A stretch of 64,000 nt of DNA from Trichomonas vaginalis G3 (lineage: Eukaryota > Parabasalia > Trichomonadida > Trichomonadidae). Location: NCBI RefSeq assembly GCF_026262505.1, contig NC_067205.1, positions 18,031,684-18,095,683 of the forward strand, in the 5' to 3' direction. The translations under genes were made by a program, and so were the position numbers. Under the pieces are notes generated by a model. The model was given only the letters and a program-made list of their open reading frames with translations. It had not been told where the DNA came from and made no database searches. This document shows positions 40,986-53,500 of the stretch, one piece after another (positions within the stretch are counted from its first letter, which is position 1; every line of letters starts with the position of its first letter).

Positions 40986-43900
40986 AATTATTTTTGGGTC
41001 ATTTACACTCATTACGATGAAATCATGACAAAACATATACGATGAAATCATGACAAAGTGTTTATGTTTAGTTTCGATGAAATCATGACAAAACATATAC
41101 GAAGAAGTCTTGACAAAGTCTTGACAAAACATTTACGAAGAAATCATGACAAAACATTTACGAAGAAATCATGACAAAGTATTTACGATGAAATCTTGAC
41201 AAATCATTTACGATGAAATCATGACAAATCATTTACGATGAAATCTTGACGATGAAACCTTGACAAATCATTTACGAAGAAATCTTGACAAATCATTTAC
41301 GAAGAAGTCATGACAAAGCATATACGATGAAATCATGACAAATTCATGAGGGTGAAAAATTAGGTGAGAAAACAGGTGAGATCTCACCTCTTCACCTAAA
41401 CATTATTTTTGGGTCATTTACACTCATTAACGATGAAGTTTTGACAAAAAATATACGATGAAATCTTGACAAATCATTTACGATGAAGTCTTGACAAAGT
41501 ATTTACGATGAAACCTTGACAAATCATTTACGAAGAAATCTTGACAAATCATTTACGAAGAAGTCATGACAAAGCATATACGATGAAATCATGACAAATT
41601 CATGAGGGTGAAAAATTAGGTGAGAAAACAGGTGAGATCTCACCTCTTCACCTAAACATTATTTTTGGGTCATTTACACTCATTACGAAGAAGTCATGAC
41701 AAATCATTTACGATGAAATCTTGACAAATCATTTACGATGAAGTCTTGACAAAGTATTTACGATGAAACCTTGACAAATCATTTACGAAGAAATCTTGAC
41801 AAATCATTTACGAAGAAGTCATGACAAAGCATATACGATGAAATCATGACAAATTCATGAGGGTGAAAAATTAGGTGAGAAAACAGGTGAGATCTCACCT
41901 CTTCACCTAAACATTATTTTTGGGTCATTTACACTCATTAACGATGAAGTTTTGACAAATCATTTACGATGAAGTCATGACAAATCATTAACGATGAAGT
42001 CATGACGATGAAGTCTTGACAAATCATTGACGATGAAGTCTTGACAAATCATTTACGAAGAAGTCTTGACAAAGTATTTACGATGAAACCTTGACAAATT
42101 CATGAGGGTGAAAAATTAGGTGAGAAAACAGGTGAGATCTCACCTCTTCACCTAAACGTTATTTTTGGGTCATTTACACTCATTACGAAGAAGTCATGAC
42201 AAATCATTTACGATGAAATCTTGACGATGAAGTCTTGACAAATCATTGACGATGAAGTCTTGACAAATCATTTACGATGAAGTTTTGACAAATTCATGAG
42301 GGTGAAAAATTAGGTGAGAAAACAGGTGAGATCTCACCTCTTCACCTAAATATTATTTTTGGGTCATTTACACTCATTAACGATGAAGTTTTGACAAATC
42401 ATTTACGATGAAATCTTGACGATGAAGTCTTGACAAATCATTGACGATGAAGTCTTGACAAATCATTTACGATGAAGTTTTGACAAATTCATGAGGGTGA
42501 AAAATTAGGTGAGAAAACAGGTGAGATCTCACCTCTTCACCTAAATATTATTTTTGGGTCATTTACACTCATTAACGATGAAGTTTTGACAAAACATATA
42601 CGATGAAATCTTGACAAATCATTTACGATGAAGTCTTGACAAAGTATTTACGATGAAACCTTGACAAATCATTTACGAAGAAATCTTGACAAATCATTTA
42701 CGAAGAAGTCATGACAAAGCATATACGATGAAATCATGACAAATTCATGAGGGTGAAAAATTAGGTGAGAAAACAGGTGAGATCTCACCTCTTCACCTAA
42801 ACATTATTTTTGGGTCATTTACACTCATTAACGATGAAGTTTTGACAAAAAATATACGATGAAATCTTGACAAATCATTTACGATGAAGTCTTGACAAAG
42901 TATTTACGATGAAACCTTGACAAATCATTTACGAAGAAATCTTGACAAATCATTTACGAAGAAGTCATGACAAAGCATATACGATGAAATCATGACAAAT
43001 TCATGAGGGTGAAAAATTAGGTGAGAAAACAGGTGAGATCTCACCTCTTCACCTAAACATTATTTTTGGTCATTTACACTCATTAACGATGAAGTTTTGA
43101 CAAATCATTTACGATGAAGTCATGACAAATCATTAACGATGAAGTCATGACGATGAAGTCTTGACAAATCATTGACGATGAAGTCTTGACAAATCATTTA
43201 CGAAGAAGTCTTGACAAAGTATTTACGATGAAACCTTGACAAATTCATGAGGGTGAAAAATTAGGTGAGAAAACAGGTGAGATCTCACCTCTTCACCTAA
43301 ACGTTATTTTTGGGTCATTTACACTCATTACGAAGAAGTCATGACAAATCATTTACGATGAAATCTTGACAAAACATTTACGATGAAGTCTTGACAAATC
43401 ATTTACGATGAAGTCTTGACAAATCATTTACGAAGAAATCTTGATAAAACATTTACGAAGAAATCTTGACAAAACATTTACGAAGAAATCTTGACAAAGC
43501 ATTTATGTTTAGTTTCGATGAAGTTTTGACAAAATATTTACGATGAAATCATGACAAAGTATTTACGATGAAGTTTTGACAAATCATTTACGATGAAGTC
43601 ATGACAAAGTCTTGACAAAACATTTACGAAGAAATCTTGACAAAACATTTACGATGAAGTTTTGACAAATCATTTACGATGAAGTCATGACAAAGTCTTG
43701 ACAAAACATTTACGAAGAAATCTTGACAAAACATTTACGATGAAGTCTTGACAAAGTGTTTACGATGAAGTTTTGACAAAGTGTTTACGATGAAGTCTTG
43801 ACAAATCATTGACGATGAAGTTTTGACGATGAAGTCTTGACAAATCATTTACGATGAAATCTTGACAAAACATTTACGATGAAGTCTTGACAAATCATTT

Positions 43901-45440
43901 ACGATGAAGTCTTGACAAATCATTTACGAAGAAATCTTGATAAAACATTTACGAAGAAATCTTGACAAAACATTTACGAAGAAATCTTGACAAAGCATTT
44001 ATGTTTAGTTTCGATGAAGTTTTGACAAAATATTTACGATGAAATCATGACAAAGTATTTACGATGAAGTTTTGACAAATCATTTACGATGAAGTCATGA
44101 CAAAGTCTTGACAAAACATTTACGAAGAAATCTTGACAAAACATTTACGATGAAGTTTTGACAAATCATTTACGATGAAGTCATGACAAAGTGTTTACGA
44201 TGAAGTTTTGACAAAGTGTTTACGATGAAGTCTTGACAAATCATTGACGATGAAGTTTTGACGATGAAGTCTTGACAAATCATTTACGATGAAGTTTTGA
44301 CGATGAAGTCTTGACAAAACATTTACGATGAAGTCTTGACAAATCATTTACGATGAAATTCCTTTGTTGATGTTGTCTAAATGTCATGTTGTCAGTAATT
44401 TTAGGAGAAGTTAATTAACCTGGTGACATGGTGACGTGGTGACACTGAAATCATTGACGATGAAGTTTTGACGATGAAGTCTTGACAATCATTTACGATG
44501 AAGTTTTGACGATGAAGTCTTGACAAATCATTGACGATGAAGTTTTGACGATGAAGTCTTGACAAATCATTGACGATGAAGTTTTGACAAATCATTGACG
44601 ATGAAGTTTGACGATGAAGTCTTGACAAATCATTGACGATGAAGTTTTGACGATGAAGTCTTGACAAAACATTGACGATGAAGTTTTGACGATGAAGTCT
44701 TGACAAATCATTTACGATGAAGTTTTGACGATGAAGTCTTGACAAAACATTTACGATGAAGTCTTGACAAATCATTTACGATGAAATTCCTTTGTTGATG
44801 TTGTCTAAATGTCATGTTGTCAGTAATTTTAGGAGAAGTTAATTAACCTGGTGACATGGTGACGTGGTGACACCTTCAGTTCTTCAAAAATAATTCATAA
44901 ATGCCTTCCTCCTTTCGTACCTGTTGTCAAAATGTTATGTTGTCAGTAATTTTAGGAGAAGTTAATTAACCTGGTGACATGGTGACGTGGTGACACTGAA
45001 ATCATTGACGATGAAGTTTTGACGATGAAGTCTTGACAATCATTTACGATGAAGTTTTGACGATGAAGTCTTGACAAATCATTGACGATGAAGTTTTGAC
45101 GATGAAGTCTTGACAAATCATTGACGATGAAGTTTTGACAAATCATTGACGATGAAGTTTGACGATGAAGTCTTGACAAATCATTTACGATGAAGTCATG
45201 ACAAATCATTAACGATGAAGTTTTGACAAATCATTTACGATGAAGTCATGACAAATCATTAACGATGAAGTCATGACGATGAAGTCTTGACAAATCATTG
45301 ACGATGAAGTTTTGACAAACATTTACGATGAAGTTTTGACAAACATTTACGATGAAATCATGACAAAGCATTTACGATGAAATCATGACAAAACATTTAC
45401 GATGAAGTCTTGACAAAACATATACGACGAAGTTTATACA
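40985..45440. repeat. 25-bp tandem array with iteron modules, right arm
   Basis: Reverse-complement counterpart of 35950-40640, but with nine dyad modules in place of six and three copies of the GGTGACATGGTGACGTGGTG block (about 44420, 44850, 44970). Array content thus differs clearly between the arms. Confidence 0.95.
41340..43340. promoter_or_regulatory. Nine iteron-like GGTGAGATCTCACC modules, right arm
   Basis: AGGTGAGATCTCACCT at 41374, 41630, 41885, 42130, 42324, 42519, 42775, 43031 and 43275. Spacing is about 195-256 bp. Each module again has flanking GGTGA/TCACC half-sites and the fixed sequence GGGTCATTTACACTCATTA. Confidence 0.8.
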
Positions 45441-45503
45441 GTAATGTTAGTCATGAATGTTTGTCCTACGTGTTGGCGTTAGTGTTGAAAAATAATGTTT
45501 GTC

Positions 45504-46207
45504 CTACATGAAGCCGTACAAGCGTTTGAATTTGTTTATGAATAAAATTACACTCTTGTTTTCTGTATCTATCATACAAACATAAGCAGCACCTGTTTTT
45601 GTAAAGTTTATATGAAGTTTTCGATAGTTAAGACCTGTATAATAATAGAATGCGTCCTCATTCTCAACATAGTAGTAGAACTCAAACGAATGCTTACCAT
45701 AATCTGTTATTTCAACAGCTTCGTCAGATATTTCATCAACGAACTCATAAACTATATCGCATACTTGCTTTTATTTCTATTGTTTTCAGATCTAGAACAC
45801 CAACGAAGGTTTGAGATTCTGTTGTCCGTTCTATCATGATTTATATGGTCTATTTCTTTCAAATTGTTTGGATTTTCAATCCACTGTTCTGCAATAATTC
45901 TATGCTTTAAATGTATTTTGTTGTTTAAACTAAGCACAATATAACCATAATTATTTAAGTATTCACTCATAATATGTTTGTCTTTCTTTCGACGAATAGT
46001 AAAAGGATATGTCGTACAAATCTCATAATCTTCATGATTTCTCAATGTTTCCCATTGAGTTTGTTCCCCACTAACGTTCTCATTGACGTCCTCAATATCT
46101 TCTTCCTCACTGAACTCGTCAATATTTTCACTAGCTCCTTCTGTAATGTTTTCATCGGCATTGTCATTGACTTCTTCTGTAATGTTAGATGTTGTTGTTT
46201 CGCTCAT
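45504..46207 (-). pseudogene. HNH endonuclease, right arm copy
   Basis: Near-identical to the left-arm gene at 35179-35883, with the whole NUMOD4-like and HNH region visible. About one break in this copy. Transcribed toward the centre of the palindrome. Confidence 0.8.
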
Positions 46208-46295
46208 GTTCTTTCACTAATGTTAAAAAGTTATGTTGTACGAATTTTGAACAGAATTTAGAGCAGTTATGAAACAATGAAGTATTTTTACGCTA

Positions 46296-48835
46296 TTGAA
46301 AGGAACTATGAGAGTGAAGTACATGACAGCAATGACAAAAGGAACTAATATCAAACCTAATGAAATCGCTCACGAGGACATAGAGCTTAACAAGTATTTT
46401 GTGGAGTATCTTATAAGTGAAGAGTATGTAAGACCTTACTTCATGTTTGACAGCATGAATGAGGATGTTATTTCATGGTTAAAGAATATAAGCAATGTTT
46501 TCGGTAAGTACGTCATAGATGACAAAGGTCTTGTTGTATTTTATGAGACAGCAATACGAACACAGGAACTAATGGATATTATGCACTCAACAGCAAAGAA
46601 AGGATTTAGTACTATTGGCATGAATGAACATTGCAGGAATGACATATACAACCTATGCTCACGAAAGCCTTACACAAAAGCAATACAAATGATAGAACAT
46701 AAGTGTCTAAGTCAGCAAATGAAATCATTACTGTCAGTGGTTATGAAAGAACTGTTAGCAAAGATGAGTGGAAACAGCTATTCATATTAAGGAAGGACGT
46801 TGCTGAACTAGTTAAACCTGTTGCACAAACATTGTTTCAGATAAGACCAGCAATGACTAAGAACCCTTTGACCTTACTCAATGAGACCATAGAGGTTGAA
46901 GATAATGACATGAAAGAACTAGGAATGAATGAGAGAAGTTGTGAAGGATGTTTGAGTCAAAACACATGGTTCTTCAGAGCTGTTAAAAAACTTAGTAAAG
47001 AACGACAGAAATATTTTATAGAGAAGTATTGCAAAGGATGTGTAAATGAATTGCTTGAAATAGAACTTAGAGACACTTTCACACTAAAGGACTTGAGAAG
47101 AAATAAGTACATGAGTGAAGAAGGTATTGACATAGCTAGTGTTATAAATGACTTAAGAAGATGTGTTGTCGTTATTGACGGAGCACGTATGACATATCTA
47201 GTGAAAGATTATGATGGAATACGAGACACAACAACACTTGTGTCAGTAGATAGCAAGGAATTCAATAAGCTCATGAAGAGTGTTTATGTAGGACGTATTG
47301 AAGAGAAGGATGTGAACGCACTGATGATTTATGAAGCGGGTCAGAACAAGAACTATCTTATGAAGTCAGGCATGAGATTCTTTGACGAAAGAGATGACAT
47401 TTACAGCTATTTCAGAGGATATGAGTATGAGGTACTGAATGAAGTAGATGAAAGCGTTATTGAAGGATATTTGAAACATGTTCACGATGTCATATGTAAT
47501 GAGGATGAAGAGCTTTATGAGTATGTTTTGAACTGGTTCGCCTACATCGTTCAAAATCCTTGTGGAAAGACTGGAACAGTACTTTTGTTAACAGGAAAGC
47601 AAGGAACTGGTAAGAATGTACTTAGTAATGTTCTATGCGAGCTCATTAGCAAGTACGCCAACAATAATATAACGGCAATAGAGAATGTGGTTGGTAGATT
47701 CAATGCTGCTATTGAGAACATGAAGCTCATCGTATGCAATGAACTAAGCTCATGCGATACGTCTAAGGTCATGAACCACGACGCACTAAAGTCAATAGTA
47801 ACAGAGACTCAGTTGGACTTAAATCAGAAGTGTCAGCCAGTAAGAAAGATAGAGAATGTTTGTAATATCATCATGATATCTAACAACTTCAACTCAGTAA
47901 AGATTGACAAAGACGACAGAAGATTTGTTGTCATTGACGTAAGCAGCAGATACAAAGGAAATTACGAATATTTCTCAAATCTCATTGAAAGCTTTAATGA
48001 AGAGTTTTATTCAAACTTACTGACGTACTTCATGAAGAAAGATTTAAGTGAATTTGATGTAAGGAAGATACCATTCACCAGGGCTAAACAAGAACTCATC
48101 GAAATGAACAAAACACCTTACCAAATGTTTTACGAGGAGTTCTATGAAAAGTTTGTATCCGGATGGAATTGTACAGAGTGCTACAGAAGATATAAAGAAT
48201 TTGCGAAGGAGAATGAATTCTTTGCATGTAGTTCAAATGTATTTGGTGGCAAGATGAGAGAATTTGTGAAGAGAAGTAGAAAGCGAGACGGTTCTGCAAG
48301 AAGTTATATTTACGAAGCAAGTATGATATTAGAAGGTCGTGGAAAGAAAGAAACAGTGAATTATGAGGAAGTGCTTGAAAAATTCATGGAGTACATGGGA
48401 AGCAATATAACATACAACAAAGACATATACAGTGAGTTTAAGTACTACTGTGAACAGCATGAGATTGAAGTAATGAGTAAAGGAGACTTTGAAACGCTTA
48501 TGAAAGACAGTAAGGAGGTCGTTCATGAGAACAGTGTTGAAATAGTTCATGAGAACAGTGAGGAGGTCATACATGAATGCAATGATGAAATAGTTCACGA
48601 TGTCGTTCGTGAAGAAGCCATTGCAACAAAGAATGTTATAAAGGATTTCATAGAACTTAACAAGGAGGAGTTTAAAGAAGGCTATGAAGTGAAAAGATGT
48701 GAAGAAGATTTCTTGGCGTATTTGAAGAAAAAGAGACTAAAGCCAATGGCTCAAAATAAGTTTCAATCGATGTTTGAAAAGAAACGTTTGAGCTATGGTG
48801 GTGTAAGAAGCACATATTACTTTGTTAAGAAGTGA
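46296..48835 (+). pseudogene. DUF5906-type SF3 primase-helicase, right arm copy
   Basis: Counterpart of 32552-35091. The main open frame here is 710 residues (46703-48835) and shows the same Walker A, Walker B-like and motif C segments. Upstream of them two Cys pairs (CEGC and CKGC, about 37 residues apart) could bind zinc, as in many primase-helicases. About one break, so neither arm offers an unbroken gene at the consensus level. Confidence 0.8.
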
Positions 48836-48839
48836 GGAC

Positions 48840-49603
48840 ATTTATTTTTGTCGTTAGTGTTGGAGTTTGTGTTTGTTGTTAGTGTTTGTCATTTGTGCTG
48901 AGGTTAGTACTTGAGTTAGTGTTGGAGTTTGTGTTTGTTGTTAGTGTTTGTCATTTGTGCTGAGGTTAGTACTTGAGTTAGTGTTGGAGTTTGTGTTTGT
49001 TGTTAGTGTTTGTCATTTGTGCTGAGGTTAGTACTTGAGTTAGTGTTGGAGTTTGTGTTTGTTGTTAGTGAGAGAATAAATTAAATCATGAACTTTGCCA
49101 TGTTCTCTGTCCCTAGTAGTTTTCATTAAGTTCTGGAAATAATGAAAGTCATAAACTTTGCCATGGTCTCTGTCCCTAGTAGTTTTCATTATCTCACAGA
49201 GTTAATGAAAGTCATACTTTCTATCAGATGAAGCATGCAGATGAACATAACGAAAGTTAGTGAGTTTGCCACGAGTTATGAATAAAATATTGGAATATTA
49301 GATGAGATAGCTGATGAAACAGATGAAGATAAATTAAATCTTGGACTTTGCCACACTCTGTCCCTAGTTCCTCAAAAATCCTTGACAACGTTGCTTAGAA
49401 ATTTTGGTTCAAAACCTCATCTGATTTTAATCTGTTATGCTACCTGTTAAGTTTCGCGAGATTATAAATGTCATGGAGTTATATAAAAAGGATGGACAGC
49501 TAGGGACACTGGAAGTACTTGTAAGGCTATCTGTTAAGATTGCATGAAATACTAAAAAGTCATGAAATCCATTATTGCTGTGCTAGCTTCACCTTAGAGT
49601 AAA
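48840..49603. repeat. Noncoding spacer with 62-bp tandem repeat, right arm
   Basis: Mirror of 31787-32551: about 3.5 units of TTGTTGTTAGTGTTTGTCAT-type repeat at 48846-49070, then the AGTTCATGATTT/CATGGTCTCTGTCCCTAGTA motifs. No ORF. Confidence 0.85.
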
Positions 49604-49840
49604 ATGACGACTAAAGTCACTGAAGCAATGAAACAAAAGTTTTTGGTAGAATACATTAAATCAGGAACTATTCCAGAAGGTTTTTACATTCATACTATGA
49701 AGGATGGTAGAGTTCAGTTTAGAAAGATAAAGCAACCATTAGATAAAGAAGGAATTTTGAGAAAGATTAAACTTCATGAGGACAACATTGCTAAACTTAG
49801 GAAGAAGTTAGAAGAGTTGGAGAAAGGAAGAGAGTTATAA
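49604..49840 (+). CDS. 78-residue coiled-coil ORF, right arm
   Basis: Identical in sequence to the left-arm protein at 31550-31786; see there for domain description. It lies downstream of the primase-helicase on the same strand. Confidence 0.65.
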   Translation: MTTKVTEAMKQKFLVEYIKSGTIPEGFYIHTMKDGRVQFRKIKQPLDKEGILRKIKLHEDNIAKLRKKLEELEKGREL

Positions 49841-49849
49841 AGCAATGAA

Positions 49850-49910
49850 TTCAACAGGGTGAAAAAACAGGTGAAAAAAGAGGTGAGATCTCACCACTTC
49901 ACCTAAATTT
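49850..49910. promoter_or_regulatory. Single iteron-like dyad, right arm
   Basis: AGGTGAGATCTCACC at 49881-49895 with neighbouring GGTGA/TCACC half-sites, the mirror of 31489-31540. Confidence 0.7.
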
Positions 49911-49996
49911 ATTTTTGTGCTATGTTTTCATACGTGTGAGGGTGGTGATATCATTAATTTTTAAGTTTATTTTTTATTTTATTTTTTTTTATATAA

Positions 49997-50323
49997 ATGA
50001 CGAAAACTATTGAGATAACAAACTACAACGGTCATGAGTTCAAGAATTTGTTCTTCGTTCCTCGTGAAAATACATTCTATCAGATACGAGGGAGAAAGGG
50101 TAAAGTTAGTTTGAGCGTTTATGACTACAAGCATAATGGAAAGTTTATACAAGCAATAGATACAAACGGTAAGCGTGTTTCATTAGCTTTGTCAAAACTT
50201 ACTAACATTTATTTTGACAGTGATTTTGACTCTGACGATTGGAGTGACAGCAGCGATACTGAAGAATATGAACTATTGTGTGAAGCACAGCAATGGAAGG
50301 AGTTGCAATACTTTTGTAAGTGA
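49997..50323 (+). CDS. Acidic 108-residue ORF, right arm
   Basis: Identical to the left-arm ORF at 31067-31393. Preceded by a T-rich, AT-only stretch and followed by the terminal region with its imperfect hairpin. Confidence 0.6.
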   Translation: MTKTIEITNYNGHEFKNLFFVPRENTFYQIRGRKGKVSLSVYDYKHNGKFIQAIDTNGKRVSLALSKLTNIYFDSDFDSDDWSDSSDTEEYELLCEAQQWKELQYFCK

Positions 50324-50517
50324 GAACATTAGTGGGAACGTTTATTTTTTACAGTAGTGAAGTGAAGTGGTTGGTGGTTTTGTAAATATTTAAGGTTAAG
50401 GTAGTGTTGTCGTTTGTGTTGTAAAATATACGTTAACGGTTTTGTAAAGTATCGAATTCACATATAATGGGTATGGAGGCGCGCAGTGCCACCGTACCCA
50501 TGATATGTTTACTAACT

Positions 50518-53500
50518 TCCTCTCTTCATCAAGATGCTTCTTCACTCCATCATGCATCCATCATGCAGCTTCCTCTCTTCATCAAGGTGCTTCCTCTCTT
50601 CATCAAGATGCTTCCTCTCTTCATCAAGATGCTTCCTCACTCCATCAAGATGCTTCCTCACTCCATCATGCATCCATCATGCAGCTTCCTCTCTTCAACA
50701 AAGTGATTCCTCTCTTCTTCAAAGTACTTCCTCTCTTCATCAAAGTACTTCCTCTCTTGCTCAAGATGCAGCTTCCTCTCTTCAACAAAGTGCTTCCTCT
50801 CTTCATCAAGATGCTTCCTCTCTTGATCAAGATGCTTCCTCTCTTGATCAAGGTGCTTCCTCTCTTCATCAAGATGCTTCCTCTCTTGATCAAGATGCTT
50901 CCTCTCTTCATCAAGGTGCTTCCTCTCTTCATCAAGATGCTTCCTCTCTTCATCAAGATGCTTCCTCTCTTCATCAAAGTACTTCCTCTCTTGCTCAAGA
51001 TGCTTCCTCTCTTCATCAAGGTGCTTCCTCTCTTCATCAAGATGCTTCCTCTCTTCTTCAAAGTACTTCCTCTCTTCAACAAAGTACTTCCTCTCTTCAT
51101 CAAGGTGCTTCCTCTCTTCATCAAGGTGCTTCCTCTCTTCATCAAGATGCTTCCTCACTCCATCATGCATCCATCATGCAGCTTCCTCTCTTCATCAAGT
51201 TGCTTCCTCTCTTCAACAAAGTACTTCCTCTCTTGATCAAGGTGCTTCCTCTCTTCTTCAAAGTACTTCCTCTCTTCATCAAGGTGCTTCCTCTCTTGAT
51301 CAAGATGCTTCCTCTCTTCAACAAAGTGCTTCCTCTCTTCATCAAGATGCTTCCTCTCTTGATCAAGATGCTTCCTCTCTTGATCAAGATGCTTCCTCTC
51401 TTCAACAAAGTGCTTCCTCTCTTGATCAAGATGCTTCCTCTCTTCAACAAAGTGCTTCCTCTCTTCTTCAAAGTACTTCCTCTCTTCATCAAGGTGCTTC
51501 CTCTCTTCATCAAAGTGCTTCCTCTCTTCATCAAGATGCTTCCTCTCTTCAACAAAGTGCTTCCTCTCTTCTTCAAAGTGCTTCCTCTCTTCAACAAAGT
51601 ACTTCCTCTCTTCATTAAGATGCTTCCTCTCTTCAACAAAGTGCTTCCTCTCTTCATCATGCAGCTTCCTCTCTTCTTCAAAGTACTTCCTCTCTTCATC
51701 AAGGTGCTTCCTCTCTTGATCAAGATGCTTCCTCTCTTCTTCAAAGTACTTCCTCTCTTGATCAAGGTGCTTCCTCTCTTCTTCAAAGTACTTCCTCTCT
51801 TCATCAAGGTGCTTCCTCTCTTGATCAAGATGCTTCCTCTCTTCAACAAAGTGCTTCCTCTCTTCATCAAGATGCTTCCTCTCTTGATCAAGATGCTTCC
51901 TCTCTTGATCAAGATGCTTCCTCTCTTCAACAAAGTGCTTCCTCTCTTGATCAAGATGCTTCCTCTCTTCAACAAAGTGCTTCCTCTCTTCTTCAAAGTA
52001 CTTCCTCTCTTCATCAAGGTGCTTCCTCTCTTCATCAAAGTGCTTCCTCTCTTCATCAAGATGCTTCCTCTCTTCAACAAAGTGCTTCCTCTCTTCATTA
52101 AGATGCTTCCTCTCTTCAACAAAGTACTTCCTCTCTTCATTAAGATGCTTCCTCTCTTCAACAAAGTGCTTCCTCTCTTCATCATGCAGCTTCCTCTCTT
52201 CTTCAAAGTACTTCCTCTCTTCATCAAGGTGCTTCCTCTCTTGATCAAGATGCTTCCTCTCTTCTTCATAGTACTTCCTCTCTTCAACAAAGTACTTCCT
52301 CTCTTCATCAAGGTGCTTCCTCTCTTCATCAAGATGCTTCCTCTCTTCATCAAGATGCTTCCTCACTCCATCATGCATCCATCATGCAGCTTCCTCTCTT
52401 CATCAAAGTGCTTCCTCTCTTCATCAAGGTGCTTCCTCTCTTCATCAAGATGCTTCCTCTCTTCTTCAAAGTACTTCCTCTCTTCAACAAAGTACTTCCT
52501 CTCTTCATCAAGGTGCTTCCTCTCTTCATCAAGGTGCTTCCTCTCTTCATCAACATGCTTCCTCACTCCATCATGCATCCATCATGCAGCTTCCTCTCTT
52601 CATCAAGTTGCTTCCTCTCTTCAACAAAATACTTCCTCTCTTGATCAAGGTGCTTCCTCTCTTCTTCAAAGTACTTCCTCTCTTCATCAAGGTGCTTCCT
52701 CTCTTCATCAAAGTGCTTCCTCTCTTCATCAAGATGCTTCCTCTCTTCAACAAAGTGCTTCCTCTCTTCATCAAGATGCTTCCTCTCTTCTTCAAAGTAC
52801 TTCCTCTCTTCATCAAGATGCTTCCTCTCTTCAACAAAGTACTTCCTCTCTTCATCAAGTGCTTCCTCTCTTCATCAAGATGCTTCCTCTTCTTCAAAGT
52901 ACTTCCTCTCTTCATCAAAGATGCTTCCTCTCTTGATCAAGATGCTTCCTCTCTTCATCAAGGTGCTTCCTCTCTTCATCAAGGTGCTTCCTCACTCCAT
53001 CATGCATCCATCATGCAGCTTCCTCTCTTCATCAAGGTGCTTCCTCTCTTCGTCAAAGTACTTCCTCTCTTGCTCAAGATGCAGCTTCCTCTCTTCATCA
53101 TGCAGCTTCCTCTCTTCAACAAAGTACTTCCTCTCTTCATTAAGATGCTTCCTCTCTTCAACAAAGTGCTTCCTCTCTTCATCAAGATGCTTCCTCTCTT
53201 CAACAAAGTGCTTCCTCTCTTCATCAAGGTGCTTCCTCTCTTCATCAAGATGCTTCCTCTCTTCTTCAAAGTACTTCCTCTCTTCAACAAAGTACTTCCT
53301 CTCTTCATCAAGGTGCTTCCTCTCTTCATCAAGATGCTTCCTCACTCCATCAAGATGCTTCCTCACTCCATCATGCATCCATCATGCAGCTTCCTCTCTT
53401 CTTCAAAGTACTTCCTCTCTTCATCAAAGTACTTCCTCTCTTGCTCAAGATGCAGCTTCCTCTCTTCTTCAAAGTACTTCCTCTCTTCATCAAGGTGCTT

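Larger units (their letters stand above)
30873..50517. mobile_element. 19.6-kb fully palindromic replicon-like element
   Basis: The whole region is an inverted repeat. The end AGTTAGTAAACATATCATGG at 30873 is mirrored at 50517, and the gene blocks 30873-35890 and 45495-50517 are near-identical reverse complements. The inner tandem arrays correspond in kind but not in copy number, and the arms meet at a short asymmetric spacer near 40732-40906. Each arm carries a DUF5906-type primase-helicase, an HNH endonuclease, a coiled-coil ORF and an acidic ORF. Outside the ends the sequence TCCTC (30868-30872 and 50518-50522), or TTCCTC, is repeated, which could be a target duplication, although it is also part of the neighbouring 21-bp satellite. 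No capsid, integrase or polymerase is visible. About one break exists in each copy of the primase-helicase and one in one HNH copy. Near-identity of the arms suggests a young element, or arm-to-arm correction. Confidence 0.8.

Noticed and set aside
37095-45209. Open frames of 60-130 codons in the 25-bp arrays
   Set aside because: They are repeats of the array unit (SSSMICQDF / FIVNDLSRLHRQ-type) without any domain, and occur in several frames and both orientations.
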